Shown in pieces: positions 1 through 5,915 of a DNA stretch of 12,941 bases; within the stretch, counting starts at the first letter, position 1, and each line of letters opens with the position of its first letter. Under the pieces are notes generated by a model. The model saw nothing but the letters and a program-made list of their open reading frames with translations, had not been told where the DNA came from and made no database searches. Made by a program: the position numbers and the translations under genes. Source of the DNA: JAWPMV01 sp038527215 (GTDB lineage Bacteria > Bacteroidota > Bacteroidia > J057); NCBI GenBank assembly GCA_038527215.1, contig JBCBGC010000176.1, forward strand, positions 1 to 12,941, in the 5' to 3' direction.

Positions 1-614
1 AAAATGCCTGCCGCTGCCATAGGCGCGTGGACCAAGGCATTTTCCGGGTTCACCAGGCCACAGTTGCGGCGGGTATGGCGGTCCATTTTTTTGCGGCTGC
101 GGGAGAGTTTCTGCCGGAAGTTCTCCGGACTTATCTCCAGGATTTCCGCCCCTTCCTGGCTGTTGAGTTCCAGGATTTCTCCTAGAATGTAGACCGCGCG
201 CTGACTGGCATCCAAGCATTGCAACATGGCATTGGAACAACCAATTTTGGCTTCCTGCACCAGGAGCTTTCTCACGCCTTCTTCCTGGCTATAAGAAATA
301 TCTTCCGCCAGTCCACTCTGTAGAAAGTTTTCATGTAGTTCGAAGGTGAGCGGATAACGAAAATGCTTCTGCTTATAGTTGATCAGGTGGTTGGTAGCCA
401 GGCGATACAGCCAGGTTTTGAAGCTACTTCGGAAAGAAAATTTACCCAGATTGGTGATTAGGCGGATCAAGATTTCCTGGGTAGCGTCCTTGGCATCCTC
501 CGGATGCCAAAGCATCCGAAGGGCCAGGTTGTAAATCATGTCCTGGTGTTGGGTGATGATGCTCTCTAAGGCAGTTTTATCACCCGCCATGGCTTTTTTC
601 AATAGCTCTTCCAT
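1..614 (-). CDS. ECF-type sigma-70 family RNA polymerase sigma factor (3' end outside window)
   Basis: I translated this reading frame by hand; it stays open from the ATG at 614 to the left window edge, giving about 204 residues with the C-terminus missing. The N-terminal part has the sigma region 2 signature: 'MIYNLALRMLWHPEDAKDATQEI' spans residues 26-48 (key residues D40, D43, Q46, E47), followed by 'FRSSFKTWLYRLATNHLIN' at about 60-78. Region 4 follows at about 135-180 ('SQRAVYILGEILELNSQEGA', then 'ENFRQKLSRSRKKMDRH'). A short C-terminal extension begins 'CGLVNPENA'. The protein should direct RNA polymerase core to a small set of promoters. The start lies 9 bp after the stop of the SRPBCC gene, so the two are probably co-transcribed from the ECF-like promoter at 1076-1105. 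No anti-sigma gene is seen in the window. Family assignment is firm; the regulon and subgroup are not determined. Confidence 0.9.
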   Translation of the reverse strand, partial: MEELLKKAMAGDKTALESIITQHQDMIYNLALRMLWHPEDAKDATQEILIRLITNLGKFSFRSSFKTWLYRLATNHLINYKQKHFRYPLTFELHENFLQSGLAEDISYSQEEGVRKLLVQEAKIGCSNAMLQCLDASQRAVYILGEILELNSQEGAEILEISPENFRQKLSRSRKKMDRHTRRNCGLVNPENALVHAPMAAAGI

Positions 615-623
615 AGCTGAAGC

Positions 624-1049
624 TTAAGCGGCAAAGGTAGAGGCAGCATGCCTGTTTTCTAACAAAGTTTTTAGGTGGGCCAACTCAGCACATAAGCCGG
701 GAATGCCTTCTTTTTCCCAGGCCTCTACCGGCATATTTTCAGGTTTGGCCAGGGTAAACACATAGGTACAGCCCGCGCCATTGGGCAGGAGTCGGGTGGG
801 GATGGGCTTTCCACCTCCCAGGATGATATCCAGGGTCCCTTTTTCCGGATCAGCGTCAATGACTAAGCTAGCCCAGCCACCGGGCGTTTCTGCCAGAAAT
901 CCTTCCGGCATTTCTCGCACCGACTTCACAAAATTAATGGCCCATTCCGCCTGATGGAGGGGATTGGCCAGATATTCGAAAGCGGTTTGATAAGGGACGG
1001 CCAGGTCAATCGTCTGGGTAGTCGCGGGATGATAGATAGGATGTTTCAT
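624..1049 (-). CDS. SRPBCC (START/Bet v 1-like) family protein
   Basis: This 141-residue protein is the usual size for a single SRPBCC helix-grip domain. The stretch 'FEYLANPLHQAEWAINF' (about residues 24-40), then 'VKSVRE' and a Gly-rich strand region, matches the polyketide-cyclase/dehydrase-like part of the superfamily, where a Trp follows 'yianpenlp'. It has no signal peptide or membrane segment, so it should be cytosolic. SRPBCC proteins bind small hydrophobic ligands; the ligand cannot be read from the sequence. It is the first gene of a probable two-gene operon with the ECF sigma factor 9 bp downstream, so it may be a ligand-binding partner or the main regulated product of that sigma factor; this is inference. 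The start at 1049 lies about 27 bp beyond the -10 element of the candidate ECF promoter, which supports this start. Confidence 0.85.
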   Translation of the reverse strand: MKHPIYHPATTQTIDLAVPYQTAFEYLANPLHQAEWAINFVKSVREMPEGFLAETPGGWASLVIDADPEKGTLDIILGGGKPIPTRLLPNGAGCTYVFTLAKPENMPVEAWEKEGIPGLCAELAHLKTLLENRHAASTFAA

Positions 1050-1075
1050 TTCATCATTGGTTTAAATGTACCCGC

Positions 1076-1105
1076 TTAGACAAGGTTTTTTTCTCAGCTG
1101 TGACA
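1076..1105 (-). promoter_or_regulatory. candidate ECF sigma-dependent promoter (autoregulatory)
   Basis: On the minus strand, TGTCACA (1105-1099) is followed after exactly 16 nt by TGTCTAA (1082-1076). This differs by one base from the TGTCACA-N16-CGTC promoter type described for ECF41/SigJ-like sigma factors. A start site 7-10 nt further on would give a leader of roughly 20 nt before the ATG at 1049. Because the operon encodes an ECF sigma factor, self-activation is the natural reading. The motif match is seen in the sequence; the function is inferred. Confidence 0.5.
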
Positions 1106-1122
1106 AAAGCCTAAAAAAAATT

Positions 1123-1689
1123 TCAAAGATGGCCTTTGAGGGTTTCCCATTCCCGCTTCAACATAGCGTAAATAAACTCACTGCCCCATTTTCCCTTAAA
1201 AAATACATTCTCAATAAAATGGGCCTCTCGTCGGAAGCCCAGACTTTCCAACATGCGCACCGAAGCCAGGTTTTCTGCATCCGTCAGTTCCTCAATTCTT
1301 CGGACCTGCAACTGATCAAATAAAATCCCCATGAGGCCCAGCATGGCTTCCCTGGCATAGCCCTGTCCTTGCACAGCAGGAGAGAGACTAATCCCAATTT
1401 CGCCAATTCTAGGCTCCTCCTCTTTTTGTCTCAGGGCACAATCTCCCACCAATTGCCCGGTAGCCCGCACTTCCAGGCCGTACTGCACCCACTGACCGGG
1501 CTTTCCCAGCGTCAAGGGCAACTGCTCTTCAATAAAGGCTGCGCAAGCCTGCTCGTCCATGGGATAAAAGCCCTGATACTGGCACACCTGCGGCAGACGA
1601 CGGTAGGCATGAAAGGCCCCCACATCCTCAAGTCTGAGTTTGCGGATGCGCAGGCGCGCTGTCTCAAAGGGGAAAAGCTGGTCCATCAT
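1123..1689 (-). CDS. GNAT family N-acetyltransferase (RimJ/RimL-like)
   Basis: The 188-residue protein shows the whole GNAT plan: an N-terminal strand 'FETARLRIRKLRLEDVGAF' (8-26), a middle strand 'VGDCALR', and the acetyl-CoA pyrophosphate loop (motif A) 'SPAVQGQGYAREAM' with Q107-G-Q-G-Y-A112. It then shows 'DAENLASVRMLESLGFRRE' (137-155), the hallmark of the RimJ/RimL/'Acetyltransf_3' subgroup. It should transfer an acetyl group from acetyl-CoA to an amine on a small molecule or a protein N-terminus; the substrate is unknown. The ATG at 1689 overlaps the TGA stop of the upstream HxlR gene (ATGA), so the two are translationally coupled and the acetyltransferase is probably under the same control. 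A second ATG follows immediately at 1686. No terminator is visible in the 73 bp after the gene, which hold the promoter of the SRPBCC-sigma pair. Confidence 0.9.
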   Translation of the reverse strand: MMDQLFPFETARLRIRKLRLEDVGAFHAYRRLPQVCQYQGFYPMDEQACAAFIEEQLPLTLGKPGQWVQYGLEVRATGQLVGDCALRQKEEEPRIGEIGISLSPAVQGQGYAREAMLGLMGILFDQLQVRRIEELTDAENLASVRMLESLGFRREAHFIENVFFKGKWGSEFIYAMLKREWETLKGHL

Positions 1690-2033
1690 GAGCGGCTCGG
1701 CATATGAGCGATCCCCCAGTCGCGCATACTGACAATGACGGGGAGCAGGCTTTCTCCGAAAGGCGTGATGGTGTACTCGACGCGGGGAGGTATCTCGGGA
1801 AAAATTTCCCGATGCAAAATACCGTCCTGCTCCAGTTCCCGTAGCTGCTTGGTCAGCATTTGCTTGCTAATGCCAGCTATCCCTTTTTGCAGCAAACCAA
1901 AACGATTGGCCCCTTTGGAGATCAGGAACAAAATAATGGGTTTCCACTTTCCTCCGATCTGGCTCATACAATAGGTAACCGGACATTCTTCGGGAGCTAC
2001 GGAGATTTTTTTCTTCTGACTATTTTTTTCCAT
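1686..2033 (-). CDS. HxlR (DUF24) family winged-helix transcriptional regulator
   Basis: The 115-residue length is typical of the family. The N-terminus carries the hallmark 'CPVTYCMSQIGGKWKPIILF' (17-36), then the recognition region 'GISKQMLTKQLRELEQDGIL' (54-73), the wing 'PPRVEYTITPFGESL' (82-96) and a C-terminal dimerisation helix. Cys17 sits in the conserved 'CP' position used as a redox switch in HypR and QorR; a second Cys22 is nearby. The gene faces away from a quinone-oxidoreductase-like gene at 2284, and the spacer contains two related palindromes. One of these would cover the start of this gene's transcript, consistent with autorepression. The downstream GNAT gene overlaps its stop codon. 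A role as a redox or electrophile sensor for the divergent enzyme is inferred by analogy with QorR/qor2 and YodB. Confidence 0.92.
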   Translation of the reverse strand: MEKNSQKKKISVAPEECPVTYCMSQIGGKWKPIILFLISKGANRFGLLQKGIAGISKQMLTKQLRELEQDGILHREIFPEIPPRVEYTITPFGESLLPVIVSMRDWGIAHMPSRS

Positions 2034-2060
2034 TTCGTAACCGTCTGTAAATCAGCATAG

Positions 2061-2076
2061 GTCACATTATTGTGAC
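2061..2076. promoter_or_regulatory. palindrome, candidate HxlR operator 1
   Basis: The site reads GTCACA-TTAT-TGTGAC: perfect 6-bp arms around a 4-nt spacer. It lies 28 bp before the HxlR ATG, just downstream of a TATTTTTG -7-like element, so a bound dimer would block the start of that transcript. It shares its architecture and GTCAC/GTGAC core with the palindrome at 2204-2221. Confidence 0.55.
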
Positions 2077-2083
2077 TAGGAAA

Positions 2084-2091
2084 CAAAAATA
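2084..2091 (-). promoter_or_regulatory. -7 element (TATTTTTG) of the HxlR gene
   Basis: On the minus strand, TATTTTTG matches the Bacteroidota -7 consensus TAnnTTTG exactly, about 50 bp before the HxlR start codon. No clear TTG -33 element is found at the usual distance, so the promoter call is tentative. The downstream palindrome would overlap positions +1 to about +17. Confidence 0.35.
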
Positions 2092-2098
2092 TAACTAC

Positions 2099-2129
2099 TT
2101 GACAAACAGGGAGTAAGGTAGCATTTTTG
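2099..2129 (+). promoter_or_regulatory. candidate Bacteroidota promoter for the QOR-methyltransferase pair
   Basis: TTG (2099-2101), a 20-nt spacer, then CATTTTTG (2122-2129), one base from TAnnTTTG. TSS would be near 2135, giving a leader of about 150 nt that contains palindrome 2 near +70. Another undetected promoter closer to the gene is possible. Confidence 0.35.
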
Positions 2130-2203
2130 ACCTATCAATCAAAATCAGGCTGCTGACGCAGACAAGGCGATATCCTTTAAAAGAAGCTGGGATTCCACCT
2201 ATG

Positions 2204-2221
2204 AGTCACCTTTTGGTGACT
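2204..2221. promoter_or_regulatory. palindrome, candidate HxlR operator 2
   Basis: The site reads AGTCACC-TTTT-GGTGACT: perfect 7-bp arms around a 4-nt spacer, 62 bp before the MDR gene. It matches operator 1 in core (GTCAC/GTGAC) and spacer length; their centres are 144 bp apart. It could also fold as an RNA hairpin in the leader, but it has no following U-run, so a terminator is unlikely. Confidence 0.5.
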
Positions 2222-2283
2222 TACTCAACCGAACATGACTAATCCTTCCCTGCGTACCAGCAATTACCCTCAATCATTTCTCA

Positions 2284-3264
2284 ATGAAAGCCATTATTCG
2301 CACCAAAAAAGGAGCTGACTTCAGCAACATGGAAGTGAAGGAACTTCCCTCTCCTACTCCAGGACCCCGGCAAATCAAAATTAAAGTAGCCGCCAGCCGG
2401 GTAAATCCGGTGGATCAGGGCCTCATGAAAGGTATGCCTTTTCTCCGCTATCAGCACCCTCAAATTGGGGGCATAGACGGATCGGGCACCATCCTGGAAG
2501 TAGGTGGTCAGGTAAAGCGCTTTCAAGCTGGGGATGAGGTCTTTTTCTACCGCAAATTCACGGATATCGGTACCTGGGCAGAAGAGATCCTGCTTGATGC
2601 CCAAGATGCTGCCCTGGTTCCTCAAGCCCTGAGTCTGGAGGAGGCAGGGGCCGTGGCGCTTCCCATGCTCACTGCCTGGGATGCCCTAACCCAGCTAAAG
2701 GCTCAATCAGGAGAAAGCATCCTGATTCACGGAGCAGGAGGAGGGGTAGGTTTCCAGGCCGTACAACTGGCTCGACAACTCGGCCTGGAGGTGCTGGCTA
2801 CCGCCGGAGAACGTGATATGGCTGACTTAAGAAAGGTGGGGGTTTCCCGCATTTTTAATTATAAAACGGAAGACTTCTCTCTGCTTCTGGAAGCAGGAGA
2901 GCTGGACTACATATTCGATGTGCTTGGAGGAGAAGTCTTAAGTAAATCTATCGGATTACGACCCAAGAAAATAGTCTCTACCAGTCTTCCCAATCCAGGA
3001 ACCATGCACAAAACCGGTATTCGCTTACCGGGTATCCTGAAATGGGTCATGAAGCTAGCCAATGGGAAATTTACCCGGCCAGCCAAAAAGTTGGGCGTGG
3101 AACTTTTTGGGCAGGTGACCGGCCCCCATGGCTCCCTGATGGAAGAGGCCAGTAAGCTAGCCGGGAATCATCATCAGGTGCGCCCCTACCCTACGCTTTC
3201 GCTGGCTCAGATTGAGCAGGCTGGCATGGCAGGGACCCGGGTAGGAACCGTCATTACTTTTTAA
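2284..3264 (+). CDS. zinc-free MDR oxidoreductase, quinone oxidoreductase-like
   Basis: At 326 residues this is the usual size of medium-chain dehydrogenase/reductases of the quinone-reductase type. The N-terminal GroES-like domain has 'SRVNPVDQGLMKG' (38-50) and 'GIDGSGTILEVG' (63-74). The Rossmann domain has 'ILIHGAGGGVGFQAVQLA' (146-163) with the AxxGxxG NADPH loop. There are no cysteines at all, so neither catalytic nor structural zinc sites exist, as expected for the QOR branch. It probably reduces quinones or enone-type electrophiles with NADPH in the cytosol; the exact substrate is unknown. It faces away from the HxlR gene across a spacer with paired palindromes and is followed after 9 bp by a methyltransferase gene. 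No Shine-Dalgarno is visible before the ATG, which is ordinary for this phylum. Confidence 0.9.
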   Translation: MKAIIRTKKGADFSNMEVKELPSPTPGPRQIKIKVAASRVNPVDQGLMKGMPFLRYQHPQIGGIDGSGTILEVGGQVKRFQAGDEVFFYRKFTDIGTWAEEILLDAQDAALVPQALSLEEAGAVALPMLTAWDALTQLKAQSGESILIHGAGGGVGFQAVQLARQLGLEVLATAGERDMADLRKVGVSRIFNYKTEDFSLLLEAGELDYIFDVLGGEVLSKSIGLRPKKIVSTSLPNPGTMHKTGIRLPGILKWVMKLANGKFTRPAKKLGVELFGQVTGPHGSLMEEASKLAGNHHQVRPYPTLSLAQIEQAGMAGTRVGTVITF

Positions 3265-3273
3265 ACAACATTT

Positions 3274-3912
3274 ATGTATACCATTCAACAAACCAGTGTT
3301 CAACGCACCTTAGATCGCATGCACCAGGAAGCCAATTCCGAAGGGATGACGATCCTGAAAGGCCTGACTAAAGGGGTCTTTCGCAAACTAGAGCCCGCAG
3401 ACATGTCCAAGGCTTACATCGCCATTTCGGAAGGCCAGGGAAAATATATCTATGACCTGCTGGTCGAAAATCAGGTGCGCCACATCGTGGAATTTGGAAC
3501 TTCTTTCGGGATTTCTACCCTTTACCTGGCCGCAGCCGCTCAAGTCAATGATGGCAAGGTCATCACTACCGAATTGCTGCCAGAAAAATGTTTGGTGGCC
3601 GCACAGAATTTTGAGGAAGCGGGCATGACGCCCTGGATTGACTTACGAGAGGGGGATGCCATGGAAACCTTGAAAGAGGTAGAAGCAGGGATTGAATTTC
3701 TTTTGCTGGACGGTTGGAACGACCTCTACCTTCCCTTGCTGAAGTTGTTGGAGCCCAAGCTCAAGCCAGGCTGTCTGATTTATACAGACAATGCCTCCTT
3801 CCCCAGTGCGCAGCCTTTCCTCCGGTATCTGAAAGCTCATCCGGAGACATACCGCAGCCGACGCCTGTATGATGATAAAGGAGGTTCCGAATTGACCGAA
3901 TTCTTAGGCTAA
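3274..3912 (+). CDS. class I SAM-dependent O-methyltransferase-like protein
   Basis: The 212-residue protein carries motif I of class I methyltransferases as 'EFGTSFGIS' (73-81), an acidic residue at the end of the next strand ('ITTE', E100), and motif 'FLLLDGWND' (142-150) where caffeoyl-CoA-type O-methyltransferases place a metal- or substrate-binding Asp. It then has 'GCLIYTDNA' (166-174). This pattern fits the O-methyltransferase/Methyltransf_24 group. Methyl transfer from S-adenosylmethionine to a small hydroxylated molecule is likely; the acceptor is unknown. The gene begins 9 bp after the MDR oxidoreductase and ends before a strong hairpin, so the two form a transcription unit. A quinone or catechol substrate shared with the upstream reductase is an attractive but unproven reading. 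The residues between 20 and 60 are helical and rich in charged side chains, as in the lid region of this group. Confidence 0.85.
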   Translation: MYTIQQTSVQRTLDRMHQEANSEGMTILKGLTKGVFRKLEPADMSKAYIAISEGQGKYIYDLLVENQVRHIVEFGTSFGISTLYLAAAAQVNDGKVITTELLPEKCLVAAQNFEEAGMTPWIDLREGDAMETLKEVEAGIEFLLLDGWNDLYLPLLKLLEPKLKPGCLIYTDNASFPSAQPFLRYLKAHPETYRSRRLYDDKGGSELTEFLG

Positions 3913-3919
3913 ATAAGGA

Positions 3920-3951
3920 GAAACCCCACCTTCACAGAAGGTTGGGGTTTC
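3920..3951. terminator. hairpin between convergent genes, likely bidirectional terminator
   Basis: GAAACCCCA-CCTTC pairs with GAAGG-T-TGGGGTTTC around an ACA loop, with one bulged T. It begins 8 bp after the methyltransferase stop and lies 33 bp from the stop of the converging gene. Neither side has a long T-run (CCTTAGTT on plus, TCCTTATTT on minus), so efficiency is uncertain, but position and stem strength favour a shared terminator. Confidence 0.7.
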
Positions 3952-3983
3952 CTTAGTTATCAGGCTGATTGAAATTCTTGGTC

Positions 3984-5522
3984 CTACTGGCAGCCAGCCA
4001 TGTCATTGACCAGGCGCTTGAGGTCATCCATTTTTCGAGAATACATTTTTTTCGCTGCATTCTCAGCTACCAAGGGACATTGTCCTCCAAACTTCTGACG
4101 GATGGCTTTGTTTATATTTAGCTCCAGGTAGGGACGAATAATCACTACCGGATCGAGCAAAATCACGATATGGTCAAGGTCTGCCCGACCGCCAGCATCC
4201 CAAACCGTGAATAAGGAAGCTTTATCATTCCCAGAGATATATTCGGCCAGGAAGTAATTCCCGGGGGAATAAATCAATACATCAAAACGAGTCCCGTCCA
4301 TTTCCATTTCCTTGATCTGAAAAGCAGGTACCGCCGTTTGGTCCTTACTGGTTTTAGCCACCACCACTTCATCCAGCATATCGTCCGCATCAAATTTGCA
4401 GGTGATTTTTCCTTCCATTTTTTCCCCATTGTTCAGCATGACAAAGCCATTCGGCACATAGCTGGTTGCGGGTAGGGCTGCGGCTCCCCCTTCGACATAG
4501 GCACTGTAGGTCTGCGGAATGTTGGCGTTGGTTTGGAGGCGGGTTTCCAAATCCTTGAGCCAGGAGCCCAGGTAACGCGTGGCAGGCTTACGGATCCCGG
4601 TAGTCTCCAGCAAGCTGATCATTTCCCGGGCCTGCTCAAACTCCTGGTTGAGAAGGTAGACGACGGCCTGGTTATAAGCAGCGGCATACACTACTTCGCG
4701 GCCTTTTTTATCCGTTGCTTTATAAGCCCCTGCCTGTTCCCCCCAGTATTGCATAGCTGGTATAAGCGCGCCCATTTTATCCGAAGTCCACAGCTGATCT
4801 TTCAACTGACTCTTTACTAATTCGAACTGCTGGTCAAAGCCTTCCAGCTTGAACTTTTCGGCTTTTTTGATGGTGAAAAAGCTCTGGTTGCGGGCTACTT
4901 CGTGCTTGTCGATCCGGTTTTGCAAGTGCTTGCTATACTGGCTCAGATCATTGCGGACGGTCTGGCGGATGGTATTGGTGAGTTCTTTTTCACGATTGGC
5001 GCGAAGGGCGTTGTTGGCGGCGGCGCTGGAGGCATAGCCGTTGCGGGTAATTTCTGCAATGGTGTTGTAGGGCCGGATGGAGGTTTCGCGCATGAGCGTA
5101 CCTACCCCATCGTAAATTTCAGCGAATAAAGGCACCCGATACTTGATGAGGTATTTATACTTGGTAACTTCTTTGACATTATCACCGGAACCGGTTTTTT
5201 CCGTATAGGATTCGACTTTGGATTCCACTCGATTATTACCCTGCAGGCGGATTACCAATTTGAAGTCCCCTTTGCTTTCAACAAAACGAAACTGTGTGAA
5301 GGAACTAAAGTAGCCTTGAATCTCCCGTTGGGACAGGCCATAACGCGCGAGATTAAGGCCTTCATCCTGGATACTGACCTGGTAGGTTTTGAAGGGGCCC
5401 GCCAGGGGTTTAGCCGGGATATTGGTGTAGCGCATAGTGACGTTCTTGGCGTCGGATTTTTGGGCAAAAAGGCCGGACAGGCCAAGGAAAAGGGCGAGAA
5501 CAATGGAGGTTAACTGTTTCAT
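3984..5522 (-). CDS. secreted protein of unknown function with a TPR-like helical segment
   Basis: I chose the ATG at 5522 because it opens a classic signal peptide, 'MKQLTSIVLALFLGLSGLFA', with cleavage expected before Q21; an in-frame ATG 51 bp upstream would bury it. The mature part (about 490 residues) has a beta-rich section (residues 45-150), a charged helical stretch (170-245), and a helix pair 'AAYNQAVVYLLNQEFEQARE' (281-300) that looks like one tetratricopeptide repeat. A second beta-rich region begins 'FVMLNNGEKMEGKI' (360-373), where 'LxNGExxEGKI' recalls a motif common in secreted Bacteroidota proteins. The end is Cys-containing and helical ('FGGQCPLVAENAAKK', 478-492, and C511). 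No enzyme motif is recognised. It should act in the periplasm or at the outer membrane. It is monocistronic, converging on the methyltransferase gene. The coding call is firm; the function is unknown. Confidence 0.85.
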   Translation of the reverse strand: MKQLTSIVLALFLGLSGLFAQKSDAKNVTMRYTNIPAKPLAGPFKTYQVSIQDEGLNLARYGLSQREIQGYFSSFTQFRFVESKGDFKLVIRLQGNNRVESKVESYTEKTGSGDNVKEVTKYKYLIKYRVPLFAEIYDGVGTLMRETSIRPYNTIAEITRNGYASSAAANNALRANREKELTNTIRQTVRNDLSQYSKHLQNRIDKHEVARNQSFFTIKKAEKFKLEGFDQQFELVKSQLKDQLWTSDKMGALIPAMQYWGEQAGAYKATDKKGREVVYAAAYNQAVVYLLNQEFEQAREMISLLETTGIRKPATRYLGSWLKDLETRLQTNANIPQTYSAYVEGGAAALPATSYVPNGFVMLNNGEKMEGKITCKFDADDMLDEVVVAKTSKDQTAVPAFQIKEMEMDGTRFDVLIYSPGNYFLAEYISGNDKASLFTVWDAGGRADLDHIVILLDPVVIIRPYLELNINKAIRQKFGGQCPLVAENAAKKMYSRKMDDLKRLVNDMAGCQ

Positions 5523-5558
5523 GTAAGTGATTAAATGTTGACAAAAAGAGGGGTGGTC

Positions 5559-5581
5559 TTTTTCGTCCGACAAACGAAAAA
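5559..5581. repeat. inverted repeat upstream of the 512-residue secreted protein gene
   Basis: TTTTTCGT and ACGAAAAA form perfect 8-bp arms around a 7-nt loop (CCGACAA), 37 bp before the start codon at 5522. It may be an operator or a leader hairpin; neither is established. Confidence 0.45.
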
Positions 5582-5777
5582 AGCACCAGAAATAAGCGAA
5601 TTACTAAAAAGGAAAAATCTGGTCTCAAGCTGATTTCAACTTAAGCCATAGCCTCGGAATTTCGACAAATACAGGGTAGATGATAAGAGAGGGAGGTACG
5701 TTAATTGTGTCATGCCAGGGATTAGATTAGCATGGCAAAATGGGGGAATAAGATGGAACCTCCAAGGGAGATTGAGC

Positions 5778-5805
5778 AAGCGTGTCAGATTTTTGAATAA
5801 GCGTG
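5778..5805. repeat. AAGCGTG direct repeat, 21-bp period
   Basis: AAGCGTG occurs at 5778-5784 and again at 5799-5805, exactly 21 bp apart, which is two helical turns. Such spacing suits a dimeric activator binding one DNA face, but the repeat is short and could be chance. Confidence 0.25.
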
Positions 5806-5891
5806 AAAAGGGAAACTTCCCCTCTACTTCTGGCCTCTTTCCTCCACCCGACTACCGGCCCAGCCTGATCTGGAGGAAGAGAAATCTTGAA

Positions 5892-5907
5892 GCGAGGAGA
5901 AGCTCGC
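5892..5907 (-). terminator. weak hairpin after the ARPP-1 gene
   Basis: On the minus strand, GCGAG-CTTCTC-CTCGC begins 8 nt after the stop codon at 5916-5918. The 5-bp stem is GC-rich but no T-run follows, so it is a poor intrinsic terminator. Confidence 0.2.
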
Positions 5908-5915
5908 GCATTTGG

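Larger units (their letters stand above)
5523..5915. other. 393-bp intergenic region between two minus-strand genes
   Basis: No convincing gene is seen. It should hold the 3' end signals of the ARPP-1 gene and the promoter of the 512-residue secreted protein. I find no good TAnnTTTG/TTG pair on the minus strand. Visible structure is limited to the inverted repeat at 5559-5581, a direct repeat at 5778-5805, and a weak hairpin at 5892-5907. A 75-codon plus-strand frame (5712-5939) runs into the 3' end of the ARPP-1 gene and has no protein-like features. Confidence 0.6.

Noticed and set aside
2061..2076. CRP/FNR-type binding site
   Set aside because: CRP sites read TGTGA-N6-TCACA; here the half-sites are in the opposite order with a 4-nt spacer, and an adjacent HxlR gene explains them better.
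5523..5573. Upstream in-frame start for the secreted 512-residue protein
   Set aside because: It would place 17 polar residues ahead of a standard signal peptide; the internal ATG at 5522 fits export.
5710..5741. TGCCA/TGGCA inverted pair as an attachment site
   Set aside because: Arms are only 5 bp and no integrase or tRNA gene is near.
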